Part shown: one piece after another, positions 1-6,962 of the stretch
Layout of the letters: every line of letters begins with the position of its first letter
How positions within the stretch are numbered: position 1 is the first letter of the stretch
The notes under the pieces: generated by a model
What the model saw: the letters and a program-made list of their open reading frames with translations, nothing else
The model's database searches: none
Told to the model about the DNA's origin: nothing
Position numbers and translations under genes: made by a program
NCBI GenBank assembly: GCA_964518405.1
Contig: CAZFGB010000122.1
Location: 1-21,666, forward strand
Length of the DNA stretch: 21,666 nucleotides
From: VXNE01 sp964518405
GTDB lineage: Bacteria; Pseudomonadota; Gammaproteobacteria; Pseudomonadales; Azotimanducaceae
Reading direction: 5' to 3'

Positions 1-1452
1 GTGCTGATGGAGTACGGCGCCGGCGCGATCATGGCGGTGCCCGGACACGATACGCGGGATTTCGAGTTCGCCGAGATGTTCGGTTTGCCCATCGTGCGGG
101 TCATCGCGCCCGCCGAAGCGCCTGACGCCGAAGATGCCGCGGCGCCGTTGACCGAGGCCTACGTCGGTGACGGCGTCATGGTCAACTCGGGTCCCTTCGA
201 CGGGCTGTCCGTGGCCGACGGCAAGCGAGCCGTCGTCGACTGGCTCGCGGGCGAAAAGGGCGCGGCGCATCCCCATGTGAACTATCGCCTGCACGACTGG
301 TGCGTGTCGCGCCAGCGATACTGGGGCCCGCCGATTCCGATCATCCACTGCGCCGGGTGCGGCGCGGTGCCCGTGCCGGAGTCGGACCTGCCGGTGGAGC
401 TGCCGTACCTTAAGGACTTCAAGCCGGACGACTCCGGGGTCAGTCCGCTGCGCCGGGCCACCGACTGGTTCGAGACGACATGCCCGAACTGCGGGTCGCC
501 CGCGCACCGCGACACCGACGTCACCGACAACTTCCTTTGCAGCGGTTGGTATTTCCTGCGCTATCCGAGCGCGCGCCGGGACGACCTGGCGCTGGATCCG
601 GAACTGACCCGCAAGTGGCTGCCCGTGGACAACTATATCGGCGGCAACGAGCATGCCGTCCTGCATCTCATGTATGCGCGGTTCCTCACCATGGCCCTGT
701 GCGATGTGGGCGTGATTGATTTCGACGAGCCGTTCGCCCGCTTTCGCGCCCACGGCCTGGTCCTGAGCGAAGGGCGCAAGATGTCGAAGAGCCGGGGCGC
801 CGTCGTGCTGCCGGACGACATCATCGAACGTTTCGGCGCCGACGCGATGCGCCTCTACCTGCTGTTCCTCGGTCCGTACGAACAAGGCGGCGATTGGCAG
901 GCGAACGGCCTGCAGGGACCCCGCGGCTTTCTCAATCGACTTTGGCAGAGCGTTCTCGCCAGCGAGGAAGGTGCGCCGGACCCGGAAGTGGAGCGCGAGC
1001 TCCACAAGACGATCAAGCAGGTCACGGAACAGACCCCGGCGTTGCAGTTCAACACCGCCATCGCCGCGATGATGGCGTACCTGAACGCGGTGCGGGCGCG
1101 CGGACGCACGGCGCGCCGGAGCGAGTTGCGGCCCTTGCTGCTGCTGCTCGCGCCGTATGCGCCGCACATCGCCGAAGAGCTGTATGCGCGGATGGGGCAT
1201 ACCGGCGGGATTTTCGGCAACGCCGCCTGGCCGGACTACGATCCGGGCAAGCTGGTGGCGGAATCGGTCGAGTTCGCCGTGCAGGTCAACGGGAGACTGC
1301 GCGCGCGCATCGAAATGGGGCCGGACGCTCCCCGGGACGCCGTGCTCGAGGCGGCGCTTGAGAACGGAAACGTCGCTCGGCACGTGGCCGGCGGGAGTGT
1401 GCGGAAGGTGATATTCGTTCCCGGCAAACTGCTGAACGTTGTCGTAGGGTGA
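1..1452 (+). CDS. leuS: Leucyl-tRNA synthetase, C-terminal part (5' end outside window)
   Basis: Charges tRNA-Leu with leucine in the cytoplasm (class Ia synthetase). The reading frame is open from base 1, so the first codon here is internal and the HIGH motif lies upstream of the window. Visible in order: the end of the CP1 editing domain (MAVPGHDTRDFEFA, about residues 11-24), the VSRQRYWG motif, a zinc-binding module with CAGC at 117-120 and CPNC at 161-164, the catalytic KMSKS at 260-264, the anticodon-binding helical domain, and the C-terminal tRNA-binding end PGKLLNVVVG. The E. coli-type insertion just before KMSKS is missing: only a few residues separate GLVL from KMSKS. The two CxxC pairs and the compact catalytic core differ from the E. 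coli form. The stop codon overlaps the lptE start. Identity is certain; only the subtype is open. Confidence 0.97.
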   Translation: MLMEYGAGAIMAVPGHDTRDFEFAEMFGLPIVRVIAPAEAPDAEDAAAPLTEAYVGDGVMVNSGPFDGLSVADGKRAVVDWLAGEKGAAHPHVNYRLHDWCVSRQRYWGPPIPIIHCAGCGAVPVPESDLPVELPYLKDFKPDDSGVSPLRRATDWFETTCPNCGSPAHRDTDVTDNFLCSGWYFLRYPSARRDDLALDPELTRKWLPVDNYIGGNEHAVLHLMYARFLTMALCDVGVIDFDEPFARFRAHGLVLSEGRKMSKSRGAVVLPDDIIERFGADAMRLYLLFLGPYEQGGDWQANGLQGPRGFLNRLWQSVLASEEGAPDPEVERELHKTIKQVTEQTPALQFNTAIAAMMAYLNAVRARGRTARRSELRPLLLLLAPYAPHIAEELYARMGHTGGIFGNAAWPDYDPGKLVAESVEFAVQVNGRLRARIEMGPDAPRDAVLEAALENGNVARHVAGGSVRKVIFVPGKLLNVVVG

Positions 1453-1979
1453 GGGGTCCGAAGGCGCCGGCTGTGTGGCACCTGCATGCACGGGGAGTTT
1501 ATCTGCTGCTGGTCGCAGCGCTCGCTGCGGGCTGTGGTTTCCAACTGCGTTCCTGGGATCTCGGCTCGGCATTCGACAGCGTGCACATCGCCACCGACAC
1601 CAGCGTCACCATCGATGCCGAGTTGCGGCGCGCTGTCGAGCAGGCTGGGCTAGAGATCCTTGAGGGCCGAGCGGGGGCGGGCGCGGTCGTCCGGCTGTCG
1701 GATCAGCGGGAACTGCGCCGCAGCGTCTCCACCACCCGGGGCGCCCGGACGGCGGAATACGAAATGACGTTGAGCCTCTTCTTCGCGGCGCAGGACGCGG
1801 GTGGAGACGAACTGGTCGCCGGACGCAGGATCAGCGCCGAACGAACGTTCCGCCTCGATCAGAACAACCCGGCCGCGACGCGCGAGGAGCAGACGCTGAT
1901 CACGCTGGAACTGGTGAACGAGCTCGTGCGGCAGATCATGCTCAGCCTGAGTGCGGCGACGCGTGCAGATCAGGCCTAG
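1449..1979 (+). CDS. lptE: LPS-assembly lipoprotein LptE
   Basis: Outer-membrane lipoprotein that plugs the LptD barrel and takes part in delivering lipopolysaccharide to the cell surface. The N-terminus has a basic stretch, a hydrophobic core (YLLLVAALAAGC) and a lipobox with Cys29 as the expected lipidation site, followed directly by GFQLR, the typical LptE opening. The rest fits the family: alternating beta strands, a Tyr-containing middle (TAEYEMTLSLFF) and a C-terminal helix (ELVNELVRQIMLSLSA). At 176 aa the length is normal. The GTG start at 1449 overlaps the leuS stop, and a second GTG at 1473 is possible. The position between leuS and holA is the standard gammaproteobacterial order. 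Residues before the hydrophobic core are encoded by a repeat also seen before cobT, so the signal peptide n-region appears to be repeat-derived. Confidence 0.88.
   Translation: MRGPKAPAVWHLHARGVYLLLVAALAAGCGFQLRSWDLGSAFDSVHIATDTSVTIDAELRRAVEQAGLEILEGRAGAGAVVRLSDQRELRRSVSTTRGARTAEYEMTLSLFFAAQDAGGDELVAGRRISAERTFRLDQNNPAATREEQTLITLELVNELVRQIMLSLSAATRADQA
1458..1489 (+). repeat. Copy of the leader repeat inside the lptE start
   Basis: The run beginning CCGAAGGCGCCGGCTGTG and followed by a GGCAC..CATG pattern closely matches 15823-15853 upstream of cobT. In the shared reading frame both copies encode PKAPAV-x-H-[LF]-H. Here the repeat supplies residues 3-14 of LptE, upstream of the signal peptide hydrophobic core. 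Confidence 0.6.
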
Positions 1980-2985
1980 AGACCTCGAGCGCAACCTGGC
2001 CGACGGCTTGAAGTCCGTCTACCTGGTCTCCGGCGACGAAACGCTGCTGGCGGAGGAAGCATGCGCCGCCATCGTGCAGGCGGCCTCGGCGGCCGGGTTC
2101 ACCGAGCGAAGGCTCATCGACGACGGCGCGTCGACGGATTGGGAGGCGATTCTGGCGGAGGCGGCCAACCAATCGCTATTCGCCGAGCGCCGCGTGCTCG
2201 ACGTGCGGGTGCCGCCCCGGGGGTTCGACCGCAGGGCGTCGGATGCCCTGCGCCGCTACCTGGCAGCCCCGTACGACGATGTCCTGCTGCTCATTCGGAC
2301 CGGGCGACTGGAAGCGCGCCAACGTTCGGGGGCATGGTTCAAGGCCATCGATGCCGCCGGTGTCGTGCTGCTCGTCTGGCCGCTGGCCGCGCGGGAGTTG
2401 CCGGGTTGGCTCAGAAGCCGGTGCCGCGTCGCGGGAATCGAGTTGACGCGGGATGCGATCGCATTGCTCGCGGACCGGGTGGAAGGAAACCTGCTCGCCG
2501 CCGCCCAGGAAATCGAGAAACTGAAGCTGGCCGGAGTGAAATCGCCGGTGGACGCCGAGACCCTGCGAGCCGCGGTGGACGACGCGTCGCACTTCAACAC
2601 CTTCGAACTCATCGACGCCGCCTTCGACGGCGACCCGCGGCGCGTGCGCAAGATGGTGCGCGTCCTGCGCCAGGAAGGCACGCCGGTATTCATGGTTCTC
2701 GGAGCGGTCAACGCGCAGCTTCGCAACGCCCTGCGTCACGCCTCCGGGGTGCGGGTCTACGTGCCGCGGCAACGCATCCGCTCGCTGAACGGCCTCCGCG
2801 ATCGTCTCGGCGTCGCCGGTCTGGAGCACGCGCTGTCCGAATGCGCGCTGCTGGACATGCAGGCCAAGGGCGCGCTGCGCGGCGATGCCTGGCAGTCGCT
2901 GGAGCGAATCCTCGTGGCGCTCGCGGGCGGGCGCACCCGCACACTGGCGAAGGAAGCCGAACACCTGCGCTATCCGCTGCGTTGA
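1963..2985 (+). CDS. holA: DNA polymerase III subunit delta
   Basis: Clamp-loader subunit that opens the beta sliding clamp during replication. The protein has the family's opening (QIRPRDLERNLADGLKSVYLVSGDETLLAEEA), the RVLDVRVP segment, the helical lid region around RVEGNLLAAAQEIEKLKLA, and the conserved ASHFNTFELIDAAFDGD-type domain III start, followed by the C-terminal collar helices. At about 340 aa it matches the usual length. I chose GTG 1963 because family members begin with a short strand such as M-[KI]-L-x-P-x-Q-L. An in-frame GTG at 1951 would add four arginine-rich residues. Either start overlaps the lptE end, indicating translational coupling. The usual downstream nadD is not present. 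Confidence 0.93.
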   Translation: MQIRPRDLERNLADGLKSVYLVSGDETLLAEEACAAIVQAASAAGFTERRLIDDGASTDWEAILAEAANQSLFAERRVLDVRVPPRGFDRRASDALRRYLAAPYDDVLLLIRTGRLEARQRSGAWFKAIDAAGVVLLVWPLAARELPGWLRSRCRVAGIELTRDAIALLADRVEGNLLAAAQEIEKLKLAGVKSPVDAETLRAAVDDASHFNTFELIDAAFDGDPRRVRKMVRVLRQEGTPVFMVLGAVNAQLRNALRHASGVRVYVPRQRIRSLNGLRDRLGVAGLEHALSECALLDMQAKGALRGDAWQSLERILVALAGGRTRTLAKEAEHLRYPLR

Positions 2986-3039
2986 GCGAACCCTTTTCGG
3001 GCCGCATGACCGGAGCTCTCCCCGGCGACTTCTGGTCAA

Positions 3040-3068
3040 TTGATATGCCTAGTCTGACTAGATATGAT
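3040..3068 (+). promoter_or_regulatory. Promoter with embedded operator for the Phd/VapC pair
   Basis: TTGATA at 3040-3045 and TATGAT at 3063-3068 are separated by exactly 17 bp, giving a near-consensus sigma-70 promoter that stands out in G+C-rich DNA. The spacer holds a perfect inverted repeat, CTAGTC-T-GACTAG, at 3049-3061. A palindrome inside the spacer is the expected place for autorepression by the antitoxin or the antitoxin-toxin complex. The transcript would start near 3075-3076, at or next to the ATG at 3076, so the antitoxin mRNA may be leaderless. The promoter match is seen directly; the operator role is inferred. Confidence 0.7.
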
Positions 3069-3075
3069 CTGGCTC

Positions 3076-3351
3076 ATGGAGGTGATCTACTCGGTCTACG
3101 AGGCAAAGGCGCGATTCTCCGAGGTTATCCGCCAAGTGCGCGAAGGCAAGACCGTAACGGTCTCCTATCGCGGCGAGCCGGTGGCGGAAATCAGCCCCAT
3201 CGAACGCCAGCAGAGGCCGGCGCTTGAGCAGCGGCTGGGCGACCTCGAAAGACAAGGAGTGCTGGTACGTTCCCGAGCGAGGCACGCGCTCCGCCCCGTG
3301 GAGCGGCGAGAAGGCGCGTTGGCGCGCTTTCTGGCGGAGCGGCACGGATGA
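3076..3351 (+). CDS. Phd/YefM-type antitoxin of a VapC pair
   Basis: DNA-binding antitoxin expected to neutralise the PIN ribonuclease encoded next and to repress its own promoter. The N-terminal half (EVIYSVYEAKARFSEVIRQV, then GKTVTVSYRGEPVAEISPI) is the Phd/YefM fold: a short strand, the helix that starts with the A-K-x-x-F-S-E pattern, and the strand-turn-strand carrying R-G-x-P-V-A. The charged, probably disordered C-terminus (about residues 50-91) is where toxin binding is expected. I chose ATG 3076 over ATG 3064 because 3064 lies inside the -10 box. Codons 2-4 contain GGAGGTGATC, a full match to the anti-16S sequence, with no start codon at a useful distance after it. It overlaps vapC by ATGA. 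Confidence 0.85.
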   Translation: MEVIYSVYEAKARFSEVIRQVREGKTVTVSYRGEPVAEISPIERQQRPALEQRLGDLERQGVLVRSRARHALRPVERREGALARFLAERHG

Positions 3352-3773
3352 GCGTCGCCTACGTGGACAGTTCTGCGCTGGCGGCCATCGCTTTCGACGA
3401 ACCTCACGCTTCGGCCTTGGCGAGTCGGATGGACGGATTTGACCGTCTCATCTCTTCCAACCTGCTCGAAGCGGAACTCCGGGCGGCGTTCATGCGCGAG
3501 AAGCTCGATTTCCAGGAAAGCGCTGTCATGGGCATCGACTGGATTTTGCCCGATAGGACCCTGACCCCCGAATTCAGGACTGTCCTGCGCGCCGGCTATC
3601 TGCGCGGTGCCGACCTGTGGCATGTCGCCACCGCCCTGTACGTCTCTTCCGGCCTGCCGCGACTTTCGTTTGCCACCCTTGATGCGCGACAAGCCGCGGT
3701 GGCCGAATCGCTTGGGTTCGTGGTCTTGGGGGAGCCTTCGGCCGGCGAAGCTTTCCCGACCGCCGACGCGTAA
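3348..3773 (+). CDS. vapC: VapC-type PIN-domain toxin
   Basis: Predicted Mg-dependent RNase of the VapC group, which usually cleaves tRNA or rRNA when freed from its antitoxin. The PIN acidic residues are in place: Asp7 in AYVDSSAL, Glu41 in NLLEAELRAA, Asp89 in LRGADLWHVATAL, and Asp112 in FATLDARQAAVAESLGF. At 141 aa it is full length with no internal break. The start overlaps the antitoxin stop (ATGA), so the two are translationally coupled. Its RNA target cannot be told from the sequence. Confidence 0.88.
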   Translation: MSVAYVDSSALAAIAFDEPHASALASRMDGFDRLISSNLLEAELRAAFMREKLDFQESAVMGIDWILPDRTLTPEFRTVLRAGYLRGADLWHVATALYVSSGLPRLSFATLDARQAAVAESLGFVVLGEPSAGEAFPTADA

Positions 3774-3845
3774 GGAAGTGCGGGCGTTACCCCGTCGCCG
3801 GAGGCGTGCTTCCACGGAAGTCGTGCCCGTGCTGTGATTGGTGGT

Positions 3846-5411
3846 ATGGCAGACAGTCAGGTGCCGGCGATAGAGATCAATCCCGCGTTCGCCCGGGCGC
3901 TTGAGCGCCTCGCCGGCGGCGGGCGCAACCTCTTCATCACAGGAAAGGCGGGGACGGGCAAGTCGACGCTGCTCGAGTACTATCGCGACCACGCGACGGA
4001 CACGCCCGTCATACTCGCGCCCACCGGAGTCGCGGCGCTCAATGTCGGCGGCGAGACGGTGCACCGCTTCTTCGGTTTCGGCATCGACGTCACGCCGGAG
4101 AAGGTGCGCGACAGTCGGCGCAAGCCGCGCAGGCCGGGGGTCTACAAGAAACTTAAGGTCCTGATCATCGACGAGGCGTCGTTGCTGCGCGCGGACCTGC
4201 TGGACTGCGTCGACATGTTCCTGCGCAAGCACGGACCGACGCCCGGCGAACCTTTCGGCGGCGTGCAGATGGTGTTTGTCGGCGACCTCTACCAATTGCC
4301 CCCGGTCGTCACCAGCGGCGAACGGGAGATCTTCCGCACCGTCTACGAGACGCCGTACTTCTTCAGCGCCAGGGCATTGGCGGACAGCGATCTCGAGATC
4401 ATTGAACTGGAGAAGGTATACCGGCAGGAGGATGCGGGCTTCGTCGCACTGCTCAACAGCGTTCGCAACGACTCCGTGGACGATGCCGACGTCGCCCATC
4501 TCAACGCCCGGGTCGATCCGCTCTTCGAACCGCCGAACGACGTCGTCTTCATCAGCCTGACGACAACCAATCGCAATGCGGATCGCATCAACGGCGACCG
4601 GCTCGCCGCTCTGCCGGGGCTGCGTTCGGCATCGGTTGCGGAGATTTCCGGGGACTTCGGACGCGAGCACTACCCCACGGCGACGGACCTCGCGTTCAAG
4701 ACCGGCGCCCAGATCATGATGCTGAACAACGACTCGATGGGGCGCTGGGTCAACGGCAGCCTCGGCGTGATCGAATCTGTCGCGGGATGGCGGGGAGGAA
4801 GGCATGGCGTGACGATTCGGCTCAGAGACCGACCCGCCTCCGTGGAGGTCGAACCGCACACCTGGGAGGTCGTTCGGTTCGCCCTGCAAGCGGGAGAAAT
4901 CACCTCGGAGCCCGTCGGCCGCTTCACCCAGCTTCCCTTTCGCCTGGCCTGGGCCGTGACGATCCACAAGAGCCAGGGCAAGACTTTCGACAATGTCGTC
5001 ATCGACCTGGAACGCGGCGCGTTCGCTTCGGGACAGACATACGTGGCGCTGAGCCGGTGTACCTCCTTCGAAGGCATCGTGCTCAGGCGGCCGGTCAAAC
5101 GCAGTTCAATTCGTGCGGATTGGCGTATCCAGAAGTTTCTCACCGGGTATCGTTACCGGGAGTCCGAACAGGCGCTCCCGGCATCGGAAAAAGCCGCGCT
5201 CATTCGGCGCGCGATCGAGGAAGGCGCCGAGATCGAGATGACCTACCTCAAGGCCGACGACACGATGAGCGAGCGGCAGGTCGTGCCGTTGACCGTCGGG
5301 CAGCAGTCGTTCCAGGGCAAGCGCTTTCTCGGAATGCGCGCCTTCTGCCGGATGCGGGGCGAGGAACGCATGTTTCGCGTGGACCGGATCCTGGCGCTGG
5401 AGACTCGTTAG
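3846..5411 (+). CDS. PIF1-like SF1 helicase with C-terminal WYL-like domain
   Basis: Superfamily 1B DNA helicase, expected to unwind DNA 5' to 3' and act on structured or stalled DNA. From ATG 3846 (521 aa), the motifs in order are Walker A GKAGTGKST at 33-41, the APTGVAALN motif at 59-66, Walker B LIIDE at 106-110, VGDLYQLPP at 145-153, and motifs V-VI from VTIHKSQGKTFD to GQTYVALSRC at 371-405. Residues about 446-519 look like a WYL domain: an AIEEGAEIEMTYL strand pair, a VVPL segment, and the ending R-x-F-R-V-D-R-I. WYL domains on bacterial PIF1 helicases are known and are thought to bind ligands or single-stranded DNA. GTG 3834 is an alternative start. The stop abuts the stop of the convergent enolase-family gene with no spacer. 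It follows a toxin-antitoxin pair, which fits an accessory or defence-related location, but that role is an inference. Confidence 0.87.
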   Translation: MADSQVPAIEINPAFARALERLAGGGRNLFITGKAGTGKSTLLEYYRDHATDTPVILAPTGVAALNVGGETVHRFFGFGIDVTPEKVRDSRRKPRRPGVYKKLKVLIIDEASLLRADLLDCVDMFLRKHGPTPGEPFGGVQMVFVGDLYQLPPVVTSGEREIFRTVYETPYFFSARALADSDLEIIELEKVYRQEDAGFVALLNSVRNDSVDDADVAHLNARVDPLFEPPNDVVFISLTTTNRNADRINGDRLAALPGLRSASVAEISGDFGREHYPTATDLAFKTGAQIMMLNNDSMGRWVNGSLGVIESVAGWRGGRHGVTIRLRDRPASVEVEPHTWEVVRFALQAGEITSEPVGRFTQLPFRLAWAVTIHKSQGKTFDNVVIDLERGAFASGQTYVALSRCTSFEGIVLRRPVKRSSIRADWRIQKFLTGYRYRESEQALPASEKAALIRRAIEEGAEIEMTYLKADDTMSERQVVPLTVGQQSFQGKRFLGMRAFCRMRGEERMFRVDRILALETR

Positions 5412-6485
5412 TTAGCGGGCGAGTTCGATGCCAAATCCAGGTCCGTTGGACACGGCAAGCTCTCCCCCTTGGACGCGCTCGGGCGGATCGATGAACTCGC
5501 TGCGCCCGTCCACCTCGCCCCACTGAAGCTCCAGGCTCTCGACGTTCCCGGCAGCGGCGCAGACCGAGAGCGCCGCCGCCGTGGCGACCGGACCGCGGGC
5601 ATTGTGGGGCGAGATGGAAATGCCGTGGGCCTCTGCGGCACGGGCGATGTGCAGCATTTCCAGTATGCCGCCGCATAGGGTGACATCCGGCATCAGGATG
5701 TCTACGGCGCGCGTCGTGACAAGGGGTAGGAAGCCCTGCAAGCCGAACCGCCGCTCCCCTCCGGCCAGACGCTGGTCGATGGCGCCACGCAGCGCCCGCA
5801 TGCCGTCGACGTCGTCGATGGGCAGCGGCTCTTCGAACCAGTCTAGGTCCGCGGGCCGCAGCCGTTCGGCGACCGAAACCGAGCGGCAGAAGTCGAATGC
5901 GCTGTGACAATCGACCTTGACCGCCACGTCCTCGCCGACCGCTTCGCGGATCGCCAGCATGGCGTCGACCCCATCGGTGGTCGCGGCTTCGATGGCCTCG
6001 AGCGGTTCCTGCGGCGATGGGAAACCATCGAACGGCGCCGCCTTGACGGCTCGGAATCCCGCCGCGCTCGCAAGCGCCGCGCTCTCGGCGAATCCGTCGG
6101 GAACCCGATTCGTCGTCATGCGGTTGACGTTGGCATAGAGCGGCACCGCGTCGCGCAGCCGACCGCCCAGGAGTTCGTGCACCGGCGCCCCCAGGAGCTT
6201 GCCGCGAATGTCCCAAAGCGCCTGTTCGATGGCGCTGAACGCCGCCGCCGCGCGGACCCCGCCCGCCGCGGCTCGCGGCAGACCGGCCCGCCGATAGGCC
6301 TGGATCGACAGCGAATCCGCCAGCAGGCCATAGAAGCGTTCCAGGTCAGGAATCTCGGGATCGCCCGCAGATGCTTCGCCGAGACCGCTTACGCCGACGT
6401 TGGTGGACAGGCGCACGAACCGCCAGGTCGTCCGCTCGCTGACGGCGAAGGGGAGGACTTCCATGCCGGTGACGCGCGGCGTCAT
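5412..6485 (-). CDS. Enolase-superfamily sugar-acid dehydratase/racemase (mandelate racemase/MLE type)
   Basis: Expected to remove the alpha proton of a carboxylate substrate, most likely dehydrating an acid sugar. In the 357-aa product the barrel metal ligands are Asp192 (VKVDCHS), Glu218 (LDWFEEPLP) and Glu244 (AGGERR). Lys148 lies in AVKAAPFD, and a His-Asp dyad is formed by His294 (SISPHNARGP) and Asp267 (ILMPDVTLCGG). This is the mandelate-racemase arrangement. The second lysine of a KxK motif is Ala150 here, so His294 is the likely main base. I chose ATG 6485, which opens with TPRVTGMEVLPF, a normal first strand. A frame extension to 6581 runs through the hydrolase remnant and is not plausible. 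It is separated from the other sugar-acid genes by an antitoxin. The substrate is unknown. Confidence 0.82.
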   Translation of the reverse strand: MTPRVTGMEVLPFAVSERTTWRFVRLSTNVGVSGLGEASAGDPEIPDLERFYGLLADSLSIQAYRRAGLPRAAAGGVRAAAAFSAIEQALWDIRGKLLGAPVHELLGGRLRDAVPLYANVNRMTTNRVPDGFAESAALASAAGFRAVKAAPFDGFPSPQEPLEAIEAATTDGVDAMLAIREAVGEDVAVKVDCHSAFDFCRSVSVAERLRPADLDWFEEPLPIDDVDGMRALRGAIDQRLAGGERRFGLQGFLPLVTTRAVDILMPDVTLCGGILEMLHIARAAEAHGISISPHNARGPVATAAALSVCAAAGNVESLELQWGEVDGRSEFIDPPERVQGGELAVSNGPGFGIELAR

Positions 6486-6502
6486 GTTTCGGTCCCCATT
6501 TG

Positions 6503-6652
6503 TCAGAGATCCCTGTCGCCGGTGATGAACAAGGCTGGCTGTTCGATGCGTTTTCTCGCGAACGGCGCGGGGAGTTCCCACGTGCGATCCATATGCATGT
6601 TGATGCCGTTCGTCTCGACGCTTGTGTCGAGTACCGCTCGCTTAACTCTCAT
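6503..6652 (-). pseudogene. Chimeric remnant: PIN-toxin start joined to an epoxide-hydrolase fragment
   Basis: This is a 49-codon frame that overlaps the end of the upstream antitoxin by 11 bp, as a VapC gene would. Its first residues, MRVKRAVLDTSV, look like the opening strand of a PIN domain with the first catalytic Asp. From about residue 19 the text changes to MDRTWELPAPFARKR and then EQPALFITGDRDL. This matches the cap-to-core segment of alpha/beta-hydrolase epoxide hydrolases (D-R-[NT]-W-E-L-T-A-P-F ... P-A-L-F-I-x-G-D-R-D). The stop follows directly after DRDL. Neither part could fold alone, so I read this as two decayed genes joined by a deletion. The frame itself is seen directly; both family matches are from memory. 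Confidence 0.65.
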
Positions 6653-6893
6653 CCGCCAGAAGCGCTCGCAGCCTTGCGTCGGTCAAACCCTTCGCTGACG
6701 CTTCCTTGCCGATGGTGTCCATCGTCGCCGTCAACCGCTCCCACGCGGCGCCACGAAGTCGTTCATAGTGTTCCACTGACATCATTACGGCAACTATTTG
6801 ACCGTTCTTGGTGACGCTCACAGGCGCCCGCCGGGCCGCATCGAGGAACTGGCCGAACCGATTCTTGGCATCTCGGGCCGTGGTTTCTTTCAT
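6642..6893 (-). CDS. Phd/YefM-type antitoxin, orphaned
   Basis: An 83-aa protein with the full Phd fold: MKETTARDAKNRFGQFLD (strand, then the A-K-x-x-F helix), a middle strand pair PVSVTKNGQIVAVMMS, and EHYERLRG leading to the second helix. The C-terminal tail (DTIGKEASAKGLTDARLRALLADES) resembles tails that wrap a PIN toxin. The cognate toxin immediately downstream is reduced to its first dozen residues (6503-6652), so the antitoxin has no visible partner. It may persist as a stray repressor or as an anti-addiction element against a related toxin, or it may simply be decaying more slowly. It is unrelated in detail to the antitoxin at 3076-3351. Confidence 0.83.
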   Translation of the reverse strand: MKETTARDAKNRFGQFLDAARRAPVSVTKNGQIVAVMMSVEHYERLRGAAWERLTATMDTIGKEASAKGLTDARLRALLADES

Positions 6894-6962
6894 TGATTGG
6901 GATTCCTTTCCGGCTGGCGAATCCAGCGCCTTCCTTTCGGATCAAACCGTCAGGTGATGATG

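Noticed and set aside
3165..4967. Leftward open frame of about 600 codons opposite the vapC and helicase genes.
   Set aside because: The rightward genes have intact catalytic motifs; the antisense product has low-complexity content and no recognisable domain.
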